NCBI GenBank assembly: GCA_963708155.1
Contig: OY970183.1
Coordinates: 62,001 to 126,000 of the forward strand
Length of the DNA stretch: 64,000 bases
Direction: 5' to 3'
From: Methylovirgula sp963708155
GTDB taxonomy: Bacteria > Pseudomonadota > Alphaproteobacteria > Rhizobiales > Beijerinckiaceae
Positions within the stretch are counted from its first letter, which is position 1. Each line of letters begins with the position of its first letter. Both the position numbers and the translations under genes were made by a program. This document shows positions 55,649-64,000 of this stretch, piece after piece. The notes below the pieces were generated by a model. It worked only from the letters and a program-made list of their open reading frames with translations. It did no database searches and had not been told where the DNA came from.

Positions 55649-57065
55649 TTACGTTGGGCCCTCACTTGCTGCCGCAAAGTGCGTGACGAATTGCGACGTC
55701 TCAATTCTGAATTTAAGAAAAACACCAAGCCCTGGAGCGGCTTCTTCAACTTCGATGCTAGCGTCGTGAAGATCCGCTATAGCCTTGACGAGAACTCAGG
55801 CCCAAGCCGTTGCCAGGTGTCGACCTGGCGCGCTCCAACCGATAGAACCGTCGGAACACCTTTGTTCGCTCATCTTTTGGGATCCCCGGTCCGCTGTCGA
55901 CGACACTAGCCGTTACCTTGAGCGCATCCGCGTGCAGGTTCACTATTATCTTTGTGCCAGCTGGCGTGTGGCGGATAGCGTTCTCGACCAAATTGGCGAA
56001 CAATTGCGTCAGGAGCTCTCGGTCGCCTAGGACGTAGACATTCTCGGCAATATTCGCCGTCAGAGTGTGCCCGAGGTCTTCCGCCGCGGGGGCAAAAGCT
56101 TCGACGACAGTAGTCAGGATTGCGCTCACGTTTACATGGCGAAACCCGGCACGTCGAGTTCCTGCTTCAACCTGCGCAATGCGTAGAAGTGCGCCGAAGA
56201 TGACAAGTATCTCGTCTACGTTTCCGATGGCTGCTTCGATGAAAGCGCGATGCTCTTGCGAGTTTCCTCCCACGAGCTGACCGGCTTCCAGTCTCTGGCG
56301 CAAGCGCACAAGCGGCGTCTTAAGGTCATGCGCGATATCGGAGGAAACCTGGCGGAGACTTTCCATAAGATTAGAAATGCGATCAAGCATGTGGTTCAAT
56401 GTTACTGATAATCTGTCTAGATCATCTCCATTTCCACGAACAGGAATGCGCTTCGAAAGGTCGCCGGCACCAATGGCTTCTGCCGTCAGCCTAATCGCGT
56501 CAATGCGTCTCAAGAGCGCAATGCTTGAAGCGATGACAGCAGCGGTCCCTAGAAGGACAACGGCAAAGAAGGCGGAGACAAAAGAGGCGGCAATGATATC
56601 CTTAGTGTTTTCGAGCTGCTCGAGATCCGATGCAACCGCCAAGCGAGTTCCGTCGGGCAAAGAAATAAATAAGATGCGAACCTGATCGATATCATCATCG
56701 CTTTCATTGTCGGCATATTCCGAATAAGACCAACCGAAATGTTTGGGAGTGATCGGCAATTGCCCTGCTAGGGGTGTACCCTCTCGGCTGAGAACAAGGT
56801 ACAATAAAGTATTGCTTTGATGATCCCTTAGGCGTTTTTTTACATCGGCGATTAATTGCAGCATGCCACCGGATCGGTAACTATCTTGTAGTGTTGTCGC
56901 CGCATTCGCAATTCGCGTATCGATGCCGCGAATGAGGGCTACTGAGGTCATGAAATAAATTACACAACCCAAGCTCGCGACAGCTAAAGCGAATAGTACG
57001 ACGTAAGCGCTCGCAAGCCGGAATATCGTAGACCGAACAATTCTAAACCGAGGCACGAAGGACAT
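55649..57065 (-). CDS. Sensor histidine kinase, frameshift near C-terminus
   Basis: Two membrane helices (residues about 15-45 and 160-185) enclosing a periplasmic sensor, HAMP (RLTAEAIGAGDLSKRIPVRG), H-box SSDIAHDLKTPLVRLRQRLE, N-box LFANLVENAIRHTPAGTK, G1 DSGPGIP and G2 GNGLGLS. One extra T at about 55793 puts a stop at about 55758; in the neighbouring frame the family C-terminus continues (VKAIADLHDASIEVEEAAPG, LGVFLKFRIE) to TAA 55649. Either a base error or a kinase lacking the last about 48 residues. Overlaps the response regulator gene by 23 bp. Confidence 0.83.
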
Positions 57066-57720
57066 ATCCAGAGCCGCGAACTGTGTGGATCAAGTCGCAA
57101 TCAAAGCCTTTATCGATTTTCGTGCGCAGTCGACTGATATGCGTCTCTACAATGTTAGTCTTGGGATCGAAATGAAATTGCCAAACCATTTCGAGGAGCA
57201 TAGTCCGCGTGACTACTCGGCCTGAATGTTGCATTAGGCATTGAAGCAGCTTAAATTCGCGAGGCAGGAGCTCGATCGTGCGTCCGCCTCGGCTAACTGC
57301 GCGGTGAAGAAGATCCATTTCCAGATCGCCACACCGCAAAACTGTTTCCGTAGATGAGATTGCCGGGCGCCGGGCCAAAGCATTGATCCGCGCAAGAAGT
57401 TCCGAAAAAGCGAAGGGCTTTGTCAGATAATCGTCGCCTCCGGCATCGAGACCTTCAACGCGATCGTCGATACCGTCGAGATTGGTCAGGAAAAGAATGG
57501 GTGCGCTCACGCCTTCGTCGCGCAGCCTTTTCACTAACGTGAGGCCATCTAGGCGCGGGAGCATGCGATCGACGATCGCTACGTCATACCGGAAGGCGCC
57601 GGCCAAGAAGAAACCGTCTCGGCCATTCGCGGCGTGATCCACCGCATGACCAAGGTCACGTAGACACTTCGTGATATAGGCCGCTGTCTCTGTATCATCT
57701 TCGATGATGAGAAGCTTCAT
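57043..57720 (-). CDS. OmpR-type response regulator
   Basis: 225 residues. Receiver with EDD acidic pocket, phosphoacceptor Asp51 in VAIVDRMLPRLDG, Lys in YLTKPFAF. C-terminal winged helix with LLPREFKLLQCLMQHSGRVV, TNIVETHISRLRTKID and VRGSGYVLRASV. Paired with the overlapping kinase; closest in style to QseB/TctD-like metal or envelope regulators. Targets unknown. Confidence 0.9.
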   Translation of the reverse strand: MKLLIIEDDTETAAYITKCLRDLGHAVDHAANGRDGFFLAGAFRYDVAIVDRMLPRLDGLTLVKRLRDEGVSAPILFLTNLDGIDDRVEGLDAGGDDYLTKPFAFSELLARINALARRPAISSTETVLRCGDLEMDLLHRAVSRGGRTIELLPREFKLLQCLMQHSGRVVTRTMLLEMVWQFHFDPKTNIVETHISRLRTKIDKGFDCDLIHTVRGSGYVLRASV

Positions 57721-58533
57721 GGAGTATTCTTCCGCCTGCGGGGTTGAACATGCCGCGCGGCACGGCTGGCGCGCGGGTTTGTAACGTACCTCATCGGCGG
57801 GGTTGGAGCTGCGCTTTCAACTCCGCGCCCTGCCGATCTGTGCTCCGCAGCCGCAGCGGGCAGAGCCAACTCATTAATCGCCATTCCAGTCAGCACCGAG
57901 CAAATAGCCCGAGAAATTTTGCAGGCAGATACGTTGCTCGCCTAAGCGCTCCGCCAGACATCTGACGACTACGCGACAATGAAATACGATGCCACTGCCG
58001 AATCTATACAAATTCCCAATGTCAACCGGGGCAGCGGAACGAACTGAATTCGCTATTTGTTTCGAATGGGCGCAGACATCATGGAACGTGCCCGGCATCG
58101 ATAGGCGCGGCCCACCGAGCGGGTTGCTCACCGTCCGCGTCGTCTTGATTTTTAAAACTGGCGTAGACGATCCGATGGTTATCGCCGCAGAAGTGATCAA
58201 AACCATAGGTATCCCTTTGCAACAGTAAAAATCGCTCCTTCGTGAGATTGGCGGCGATTATATGGCTCAATGCGTAAGACTACTCAGTATTGACTTGAAC
58301 TGCGAGCGGGGAATCCCTCATCTTCCAATCTGTAATACCCCGTTCGAGCTATCATCGTAATAAGCGGAGCGCCTGCCTGTTCGGTCGATCCCGCGGGCGA
58401 AGCGGAGATGGCGATAGATTTTGCAGGGGGGCGCGGCGCTCAACGAGGACGGTGAGGTACCATGCCACGGCATCGGTTGACTGCGAAGCACAACGTGCCA
58501 TTGGTACATAGTTCCCAACCCTAAGGGCGTCTT
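57721..58533. other. Long intergenic region
   Basis: About 810 bp between the two-component genes and the VIT gene. Only short frames without recognised families. Confidence 0.5.
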
Positions 58534-59235
58534 ATGGCCGACCAGAGTAGCCGAGTTGAGCATCATGCCGTCGGCCGCGTAGGCTGGCTTAGAGCCGCCG
58601 TACTCGGTGCTAATGACGGTCTTCTTTCCACCTCAAGCCTGATTATCGGCGTTGCCAGCGCTCATTCTTCGAGAGAAGCCGTCTTGATTGCCGGCCTTTC
58701 CGGTTTGGTAGCCGGGGCGATGTCGATGGCTGCCGGGGAGTATGTTTCCGTAAGTTCGCAAGCGGACTCTGAAAGGGCGGACCTAGCCCGAGAGAGCCGA
58801 GAACTGCACGAGGATCCAACCGGTGAAACCGACGAATTGACCGCGATTTACATGAAGCGCGGCCTCGACGAGGCGCTGGCACATCAGGTTGCGGTAAAAT
58901 TGATGGCAAGTGACGCCCTTGGTGCCCATGCGCGCGATGAACTCGGTATTTCCTCGGAGACGACCGCGCGCCCCATACAAGCAGCGATGGCCTCCGCTGC
59001 ATCCTTTGCACTTGGAGCTTTGCCACCGGTATTAATCGCGGTGATCGCCCCTGCTGGACTTGTCCCCCAGATAGTAGGTGGTGGGTCAATCGTTTTTCTT
59101 GCCGTTTTGGGCGCGATGGGTGCCAAAACAGGCGGAGCCAACGTTCTGAAGGGCGCAATCCGGGTGACATTCTGGGGCGCTGTCGCGATGGTGGTGACTG
59201 CGGTGATCGGTGCGCTATTCGGAACACACGTGTGA
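58534..59235 (+). CDS. VIT1/CCC1-type iron/manganese transporter
   Basis: 233 residues. Signature RAAVLGANDGLLSTSSLIIG, VAGAMSMAAGEYVSVSSQAD with membrane helices 1-2, a cytosolic loop of Asp/Glu-rich helices (LHEDPTGETDELTAIYMKRG) and three C-terminal helices. VIT-family proteins export or store Fe2+/Mn2+. Its closeness to a Cyc2-like cytochrome is suggestive of iron handling, but this is inference. Confidence 0.87.
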   Translation: MADQSSRVEHHAVGRVGWLRAAVLGANDGLLSTSSLIIGVASAHSSREAVLIAGLSGLVAGAMSMAAGEYVSVSSQADSERADLARESRELHEDPTGETDELTAIYMKRGLDEALAHQVAVKLMASDALGAHARDELGISSETTARPIQAAMASAASFALGALPPVLIAVIAPAGLVPQIVGGGSIVFLAVLGAMGAKTGGANVLKGAIRVTFWGAVAMVVTAVIGALFGTHV

Positions 59236-59438
59236 TCAACAAACGGCCTTATGTAAAATAAAATAGGCTTGGTAGTGCACCGACAGCGCGGACATTCGGC
59301 GGACTACGGGAACCCCTAACTTCTTGTGGCGTCCGCCATTAAGCGGCTGATTGTCTCCTAAATCCTTTGTACCAATCTCAGACTCCGAATCGCGGCAAGG
59401 AATTTGGCCCGCCGCCCCGGCCGGCGATTGTTTCAGAC

Positions 59439-60050
59439 CTACCGCTCGGCACCATATTCGACGAAGCTCAAATATGAAGCCAGCGCTTCGATGTCTCGTC
59501 CGGACAGGCTTCGCGCAACTTTAGGCATCGGCTCTGCGGCAGGGCTATAGCCCTCCGCCCATTCCTCAAGCCGCCTCTTCAAATAGAAATAAGACAGTCC
59601 CCCCAAACGCGGAATTCCCCGCACGCCCTCGCCATTTGGGCCGTGACAAACGATGCAGGCCGCGATGTTGGCTTCCGGGACTCCAAATTCAAAGGTGTTC
59701 CGCCCGCTCGCCACAAGGTCGCGATTGCCGTCGTTGGCGGCCTCTGGCGGCAGGCTCGCGAAATAGCTCGCAAAGGCATGCGCCATATCCTCGTCGACAT
59801 GAGCCACGGCATTCCACATGAAGTCTCGCGAATAGGGATTGTCGCGCACGTGGTTGCGGAAGCTCATCAGCTGTGCGTCGAGATAGAGCTCCTGTTGTCC
59901 GGCCAATCTGGGCGCGTTCGAATAGCCCTGGCCAGACGGGCCATGGCACCATGTGCAATTCTTGACCGGAATGGTCTCGCCGGCGAGCAGCGGCCCGGCG
60001 ACGCAAGAGACGATCGTCAGGAGAGCCAATGTCGTCACGATGCGTTTCAT
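59439..60050 (-). CDS. Dihaem cytochrome c (c4-like), copy 1
   Basis: 203 residues from ATG 60050, signal peptide (TTLALLTIVSCVAGPLLAG). Two haem sites, NCTWCHGPSGQGYSNAPRLA and ACIVCHGPNGEGVRGIPRLG, each followed by an APRLAGQ/IPRLGG element, the two-domain cytochrome c4 plan. Most divergent of three tandem relatives. Periplasmic electron carrier. Confidence 0.87.
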   Translation of the reverse strand: MKRIVTTLALLTIVSCVAGPLLAGETIPVKNCTWCHGPSGQGYSNAPRLAGQQELYLDAQLMSFRNHVRDNPYSRDFMWNAVAHVDEDMAHAFASYFASLPPEAANDGNRDLVASGRNTFEFGVPEANIAACIVCHGPNGEGVRGIPRLGGLSYFYLKRRLEEWAEGYSPAAEPMPKVARSLSGRDIEALASYLSFVEYGAER

Positions 60051-60098
60051 GATCTTTGCTCGTATTCCTAGAGCCAATCGGTTTCGAAGAGACCGCCT

Positions 60099-60749
60099 TC
60101 ACCTCAAACCGCTGAGATAAGCCGCAAGCGCCTCCACTTGCGCACGGGTCAAATTATGCGTCGTCGGAAGCATGATTGCCGAAATGTCCGGCGCGCCCTG
60201 ACCGCGTTCGTTGGACCAGTTCGTCAAGACTTTGATGATGTACCAATAGAGCTGGCCGGCGAGCCGCGGAATTTGACCGCGCCCCTCCGCCTTCAGGCCG
60301 TGGCAGGCGAAACAAGCGGGGACATTGTCCTCAGGTAATCCCTGTTCAAAAATCTCCTTGCCGAAAGCCGCCCCAGACCTTGGAGCGCCCCCATAGGGCG
60401 GCGGATTGAGCTTCTCGAAATGCATCGCCAAGGTCGACACCAATGCCGGTTTAAGGGTGTGCGCGACGCTGAACATGACGGGATTTTTGCGCCGGCGTTC
60501 GATGAAGGCCCGCAATTCGTTCTCAATGTATTGTGGGTGTTGCCCGGCCAAGCGCGGCATGGCGAAATAGCCACGGAAGCCCTGTGCGGAAGGTCCATGG
60601 CAGGTTTCGCAATAATTCAACTTGGCTTCGAACTCCTGATTCGAGGAGCCGCCTGCGGCGCGGCTGGCGTGAAGCGCAATGACGAGAACGGCGAGCGCCG
60701 CGGCCAACGACGCGAGGTGTAGGGCTGCCGGTAGATTGAGGGTTCTCAT
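60099..60749 (-). CDS. Dihaem cytochrome c (c4-like), copy 2
   Basis: 216 residues. Signal-anchor-like N-terminus, haem sites YCETCHGPSAQGFRGYFAMP and ACFACHGLKAEGRGQIPRLA, Met ligands in the RRKNPVMFSVAHTL and SAIMLPTTHNLT segments. Closest to copy 3, indicating tandem duplication. About 49 bp upstream of copy 1 on the same strand. Confidence 0.87.
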   Translation of the reverse strand: MRTLNLPAALHLASLAAALAVLVIALHASRAAGGSSNQEFEAKLNYCETCHGPSAQGFRGYFAMPRLAGQHPQYIENELRAFIERRRKNPVMFSVAHTLKPALVSTLAMHFEKLNPPPYGGAPRSGAAFGKEIFEQGLPEDNVPACFACHGLKAEGRGQIPRLAGQLYWYIIKVLTNWSNERGQGAPDISAIMLPTTHNLTRAQVEALAAYLSGLR

Positions 60750-60843
60750 GCCGGGCTCCCCGCGTTTGCAATAGCGCTCCTGAATTTCAGTGCTGGCTCA
60801 GTGGAACGTCTGTGCGACTGGGTGCGGCGAGCAGGCAAAGCCA

Positions 60844-61491
60844 TTACTCCAAATAGCTAAGGTAGGCCGCCACTTCGGTAATCTGCTCGGTCGTCAACAG
60901 ATGCGCGATCGGCGCCATGATGGCAGACGTATCAGGCTTCTTCGGGTCCTGACCGCGCTCCTTGGTCCAATTCGTCAGCTTGTTGATGATGTAGTCGTTG
61001 AGCTGCCCGGCGAGACGCGGAAATTGATCGCTGCCCTTCGCCTGCGGCCCGTGACAAGAGGCGCAAGGGGGCACATTCTGGCGGGGAACGCCCTTCTCGA
61101 AGATCGTCTCTCCCGCCGTCACCAAGTTTTTCGGCGCGCCGCCAAGTGGCTTCGGATTCAGCGTCGCGAAATAGGCCGCAAGGCCGTCGATCATCCCGGC
61201 GCTCAGTACATGCGCGACGCGGAACATCACCGGATTCGACCGGCGTTTCTCGATAAAGGCGCTGAGCTGATTTTTGATATATTGCGGCTGTTGTCCGGCG
61301 AGGCGCGGAATTGGAAACACACCCCGAAAGCCCTGCGCCCCAACGCCGTGACACGTCATGCAATAGGCACGCTTCGCCTCAAGCGCCTGCTTTGGAACGG
61401 TCGCTATCGGGGTTTCCGCAACGCAGACGGAGGCGATGAAGAGCATGGCGAACATCGAGCCGGGCTTAAATATGAAACCGAGACGATCCAT
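60844..61491 (-). CDS. Dihaem cytochrome c (c4-like), copy 3
   Basis: 215 residues from ATG 61491 (MDRLGFIFKPGSMFAMLFIA). Haem sites YCMTCHGVGAQGFRGVFPIP and PCASCHGPQAKGSDQFPRLA, with RRSNPVMFRVAHVL and SAIMAPIAHLLT supplying Met ligands. Lies 47 bp after the cytochrome-porin gene, so the four genes probably form one minus-strand operon. Confidence 0.87.
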   Translation of the reverse strand: MDRLGFIFKPGSMFAMLFIASVCVAETPIATVPKQALEAKRAYCMTCHGVGAQGFRGVFPIPRLAGQQPQYIKNQLSAFIEKRRSNPVMFRVAHVLSAGMIDGLAAYFATLNPKPLGGAPKNLVTAGETIFEKGVPRQNVPPCASCHGPQAKGSDQFPRLAGQLNDYIINKLTNWTKERGQDPKKPDTSAIMAPIAHLLTTEQITEVAAYLSYLE

Positions 61492-61538
61492 GAATTCGAC
61501 CCCGTGATCCCGCGATAGACGTGTGCCAAACAATGTTG

Positions 61539-63005
61539 TCAGAACATGAGCCACGAGTAAGCGAGGAAAGTATTGTTGTCCGACGCGTTGTGGCCCGCCC
61601 CGTCGAAGTTGGCCGTACCGCCATACAGCGTCAGATATTTCGTGTAGGAAACTCCAATGCGCGCATTGGCCCAGGGAAACGGGCCGGGCATGCCGTGACT
61701 GAAAGGCAGATAGGCGGCATCGAAGAGAAAGCCGTTGCCGTTGGGGCTATTGGCAATGCTATTTGGGCCATAGAGATTTGCGTCAGCCGAACCGCTCACA
61801 TCGAAATAGCTGGCCGTGAAACTATAAGTATTGTCGTAAACATAATCGGCGGATGCACGAAAACTGTTGAGGTTATCCGTCAGATTGGACGTGCTTCCCA
61901 GCAGATATGACGCATTATATTGGTCGGATTCAAGGATGTCCGATACCTTGGCTTCGAACGCGTGCCTACCGTGGATGAACTGATATTGCGCATCGAATCC
62001 GATATCGAGGATTCGATCGACGCCGAGACCGGGACTGGCATAGGGCACTTCGGTGGCGTACATGCCGAAGGTACCAATCATGAAACTGTGTTCACCAATG
62101 GTCGGCGCAAATGCCACCCGCCAATAAGGCGCGATCCCGACGATGGATGGGAACGAGGTGGGATCGAGCCCAAGCGCCTGCTGCGTCGATGACGACAGGG
62201 TCCGGTAGCCGGTGAGTTCGGCGTAGACCATGTTGTTCCACCAGCCATAGACGCCGGCACCAGCGACGCCTCCGGCAAAACCGCCCTCAAGCATCGTCCC
62301 CGGAGGGGTAAAGGCGGGGCCGGTCGCCGCGGAGATATAGGGCAAGCCCCATGCTGGCGTCGTGTTCCAGACGTCCTGAACGGTCGGGTTGTTATTGACG
62401 TCGACGCCGACGATGAGATCCGAGCCGAAAGCCTTCATCGTCCGAGTATAGCGGATATCCGTATTATCGATGCTCCAGCTATTTCCGACACCGTCATAGG
62501 TGCCCTGAATGAAGGCGCCGAGATTGTCGTAAATCTGGCCACCGTAGAATAAACTCAGCTGGTTCAGAACCACATTGTCGTTTGTGCTCGTCGACGGCGT
62601 TGGCGGCTCATCGAGGTTCTTCTGGAAATGCTCAAATTGCGGCCCTTGGATCATCAGCGCGAGCGGCGGGGCCTGGGTATTTGTAAGGCCGCCGCCCGCC
62701 GTATAGCCGGAGAGTTTGAACAAGCGGCCGAAAGGCGTCAGTTCCGGAAAGGCAGTGTGGCACGCCGCGCAAGGCTGGCCGGTCTGCATCGCGAAAGACG
62801 GTATCGCCGCAGCCGGCTGCGGCCTGATCAGAAAGCCTATACTGATGAGAGCAAGGGCGCCGAGAGCGGCGCCAGCCAAGGCAATAAGCATCGGCCGGCT
62901 GGCGCTGTTGGGCTCAATGACTGTGATTTCGTGCCCGCAGGCACCTGCCTGCTCGAGGCAACCGGGCAGGCCCGCATGCACTTCCGGCGATGCACGATCC
63001 AACAT
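61539..63005 (-). CDS. Cyc2-like outer-membrane cytochrome-porin fusion
   Basis: 488 residues. ATG 63005 has a purine-rich ribosome site; an in-frame ATG 62891 starts a more usual signal peptide (MLIALAGAALGALALISIGF). After the export segment comes one haem c site in IPSFAMQTGQPCAACHTAFP, then ELTPFGRLFKLSGYTAGGG, the same lead that Cyc2 iron-oxidation cytochromes have. The remaining about 390 residues alternate like a 16-strand beta-barrel and end FLAYSWLMF with a terminal Phe. No other haem motif. Predicted to pass electrons across the outer membrane to the dihaem cytochromes encoded next. Homology to Cyc2 is by recalled motif and architecture. Confidence 0.75.
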   Translation of the reverse strand: MLDRASPEVHAGLPGCLEQAGACGHEITVIEPNSASRPMLIALAGAALGALALISIGFLIRPQPAAAIPSFAMQTGQPCAACHTAFPELTPFGRLFKLSGYTAGGGLTNTQAPPLALMIQGPQFEHFQKNLDEPPTPSTSTNDNVVLNQLSLFYGGQIYDNLGAFIQGTYDGVGNSWSIDNTDIRYTRTMKAFGSDLIVGVDVNNNPTVQDVWNTTPAWGLPYISAATGPAFTPPGTMLEGGFAGGVAGAGVYGWWNNMVYAELTGYRTLSSSTQQALGLDPTSFPSIVGIAPYWRVAFAPTIGEHSFMIGTFGMYATEVPYASPGLGVDRILDIGFDAQYQFIHGRHAFEAKVSDILESDQYNASYLLGSTSNLTDNLNSFRASADYVYDNTYSFTASYFDVSGSADANLYGPNSIANSPNGNGFLFDAAYLPFSHGMPGPFPWANARIGVSYTKYLTLYGGTANFDGAGHNASDNNTFLAYSWLMF

Positions 63006-63641
63006 GACCTTCCCCCCGGCTTGTCATGGATCTCGATAGACCAGATTTCTTCTTGATTATTGGGTACCATGCTTGAGAGGCTCTGCAAATTGATCCAGAT
63101 CATATCTGCTTCCGTGGTCATTTGTTTTTGATAAGCTTCAAATTCGAGGTGCCGCGCGTCGCCCGGCGCCTCTTCGCTTCGCTCGACCCGCGCAGTCATC
63201 GCCGAGGAGAGAGGAGCGGTATTTGAGTGCTGCAGGAATTTCTCGAATATTTTATCACAGGGCGGATTCGGCGGAGCCGCCAAACCATGGACGAGCCGGC
63301 AGCGATTTCGAGCGAATGACCATCCGATCGGCGTCGAAAGCATAAAAATTGCCCGGGGCCCGGGACATGTGTTGCGCTCCGTTGTGTAAGAGGCGATCGC
63401 GCGTCGTCGCCAAGTCGGATGTTCAGGTCACATCTTCGACGCGCTGAATTTGGAACGAACGGCCGACCTTCCGCCGCGCGGAAACCTGATTTGCGGACCA
63501 TTGTTAAAGTGGCTTGACGGGTGCGGATTGCTTCACACAGTGCAGCTATCTAGCCTAACAATCGCTGTGCGCTCTTTAATGGCGAATAGCCATGACTTTC
63601 TCGATTTTGACTCCGATGATCTCAATTGCTGGGTGAGGCAC
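63006..63641. other. Intergenic region upstream of the cytochrome-porin gene
   Basis: About 640 bp with short frames on both strands and no recognised family; presumed promoter region for the cytochrome operon. A minus-strand frame of 168 codons overlaps the cytochrome-porin gene start and lacks family resemblance. Confidence 0.45.
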
Positions 63642-64000
63642 TCAGGCGACGAGTTTGGCGACAAGTGGCTCCGTCGCTGCCGGCAAGGACACCAGTGGTG
63701 GCTGGATCCACCGGCCCATATCGATCGCCTCGATCTGCGCATCGATCCTGCTGACAACGAACCGAGAGAACGGACCGAGGTGCACGTAGAAGGCCGTGAG
63801 CCGCATCGCCGAGGTGACGGCGGTAGGGTTGCGGACCAGAATCGTGACCAAGGTCCGCCAGGCTTGGGCGCGCATGTCCGATCGGTATAGTGTAACGCGG
63901 GTGATGAGCCGGAGGAATCGTCCGAATTCGCGAAATGTGCCGCCGAGCGCCACGCGCAGCGATCGCTTCGGCATTTTCAGGCTCAGACCGACGTCCCGCA
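63642..64000 (-). CDS. B12-binding radical SAM protein, C-terminal part
   Basis: The frame is open to the window edge. Its about 119 residues (FLRLITRVTLYRSDMRAQAW, RTLVTILVRNPTAVTSAMRL, FYVHLGPFSRFVVSRIDAQI) match the DUF4070 C-terminal region of cobalamin-binding radical SAM proteins, as in hopanoid-methylase-like enzymes. The radical SAM cysteines lie outside the window. Confidence 0.65.
   Translation of the reverse strand, partial: RDVGLSLKMPKRSLRVALGGTFREFGRFLRLITRVTLYRSDMRAQAWRTLVTILVRNPTAVTSAMRLTAFYVHLGPFSRFVVSRIDAQIEAIDMGRWIQPPLVSLPAATEPLVAKLVA

Noticed and set aside
62837..63343. A 168-codon minus-strand frame upstream of and overlapping the cytochrome-porin start.
   Set aside because: No family resemblance and overlaps a better supported gene.
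1..64000. CRISPR arrays, complete insertion sequences or prophage structural genes.
   Set aside because: No regularly spaced direct repeats, transposase motifs or capsid/tail genes were recognised; only the integrase and a recombinase remnant.

Overview
The window is GC-rich (visibly lower in parts of 49-58 kb) and looks like the chromosome of an alphaproteobacterium of the order Hyphomicrobiales. DivK next to PleD, an EipB-like DUF1849 protein, the pyrB/topA/rnr/DUF983/NUDIX/rpmG neighbourhood and GGAAC-N17-GTT (EcfG-type) promoters all point that way. A lanthanide-type PQQ methanol dehydrogenase module and glxBCD/mgsABC-like genes suggest a methylotrophic relative such as Beijerinckiaceae. 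That genus-level placement is inference.

Layout. 1-3.6 kb: katG (cut by the window edge) diverges from oxyR, then a DUF2214 membrane protein. 3.6-6.6 kb: a three-gene minus-strand operon of glutamate-synthase-like parts. 6.8-25.3 kb: conserved housekeeping genes: pyrC-like/pyrB, topA (one apparent frameshift), rnr, DUF983, NUDIX, MFS, rpmG, pleD/divK, eipB-like, ridA-like, fatty-acid hydroxylase, pyrE and an outer-membrane barrel protein. 25.6-36 kb: a stress/accessory block with a CGNR regulator and hydrolase, small secreted and membrane proteins, manganese catalase, a four-gene operon of helical/membrane proteins, and a transglutaminase-like protein. Several of these genes carry near-perfect EcfG-type promoters.

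36.35 kb: the 3' half of a tRNA-Lys (UUU) gene lies directly before a tyrosine integrase, marking one end of an integrated element that extends rightwards. Downstream are a YciF-like protein, then ctaG-coxB-coxA-coxC, a small membrane protein, a c-type cytochrome, xoxF, a second cytochrome and a xoxJ-like gene. On paper this is a methanol-to-oxygen electron chain, but the oxidase genes carry about 15 apparent single-base insertions. 47-54 kb is a graveyard of gene remnants: SLT-SPOR, acyltransferase, serine recombinase, N-type ATPase alpha (with an intact gamma gene), TetR and LysR.

54-64 kb: cytochrome b561, a DUF535 protein, a two-component system, a VIT-type metal transporter, three tandem dihaem cytochromes c and a single-haem cytochrome/beta-barrel fusion resembling Cyc2 iron-oxidation porins, then the end of a radical SAM gene. 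The Cyc2-like/dihaem-cytochrome block is the most interesting system here: it could carry electrons from an extracellular donor into the periplasm.
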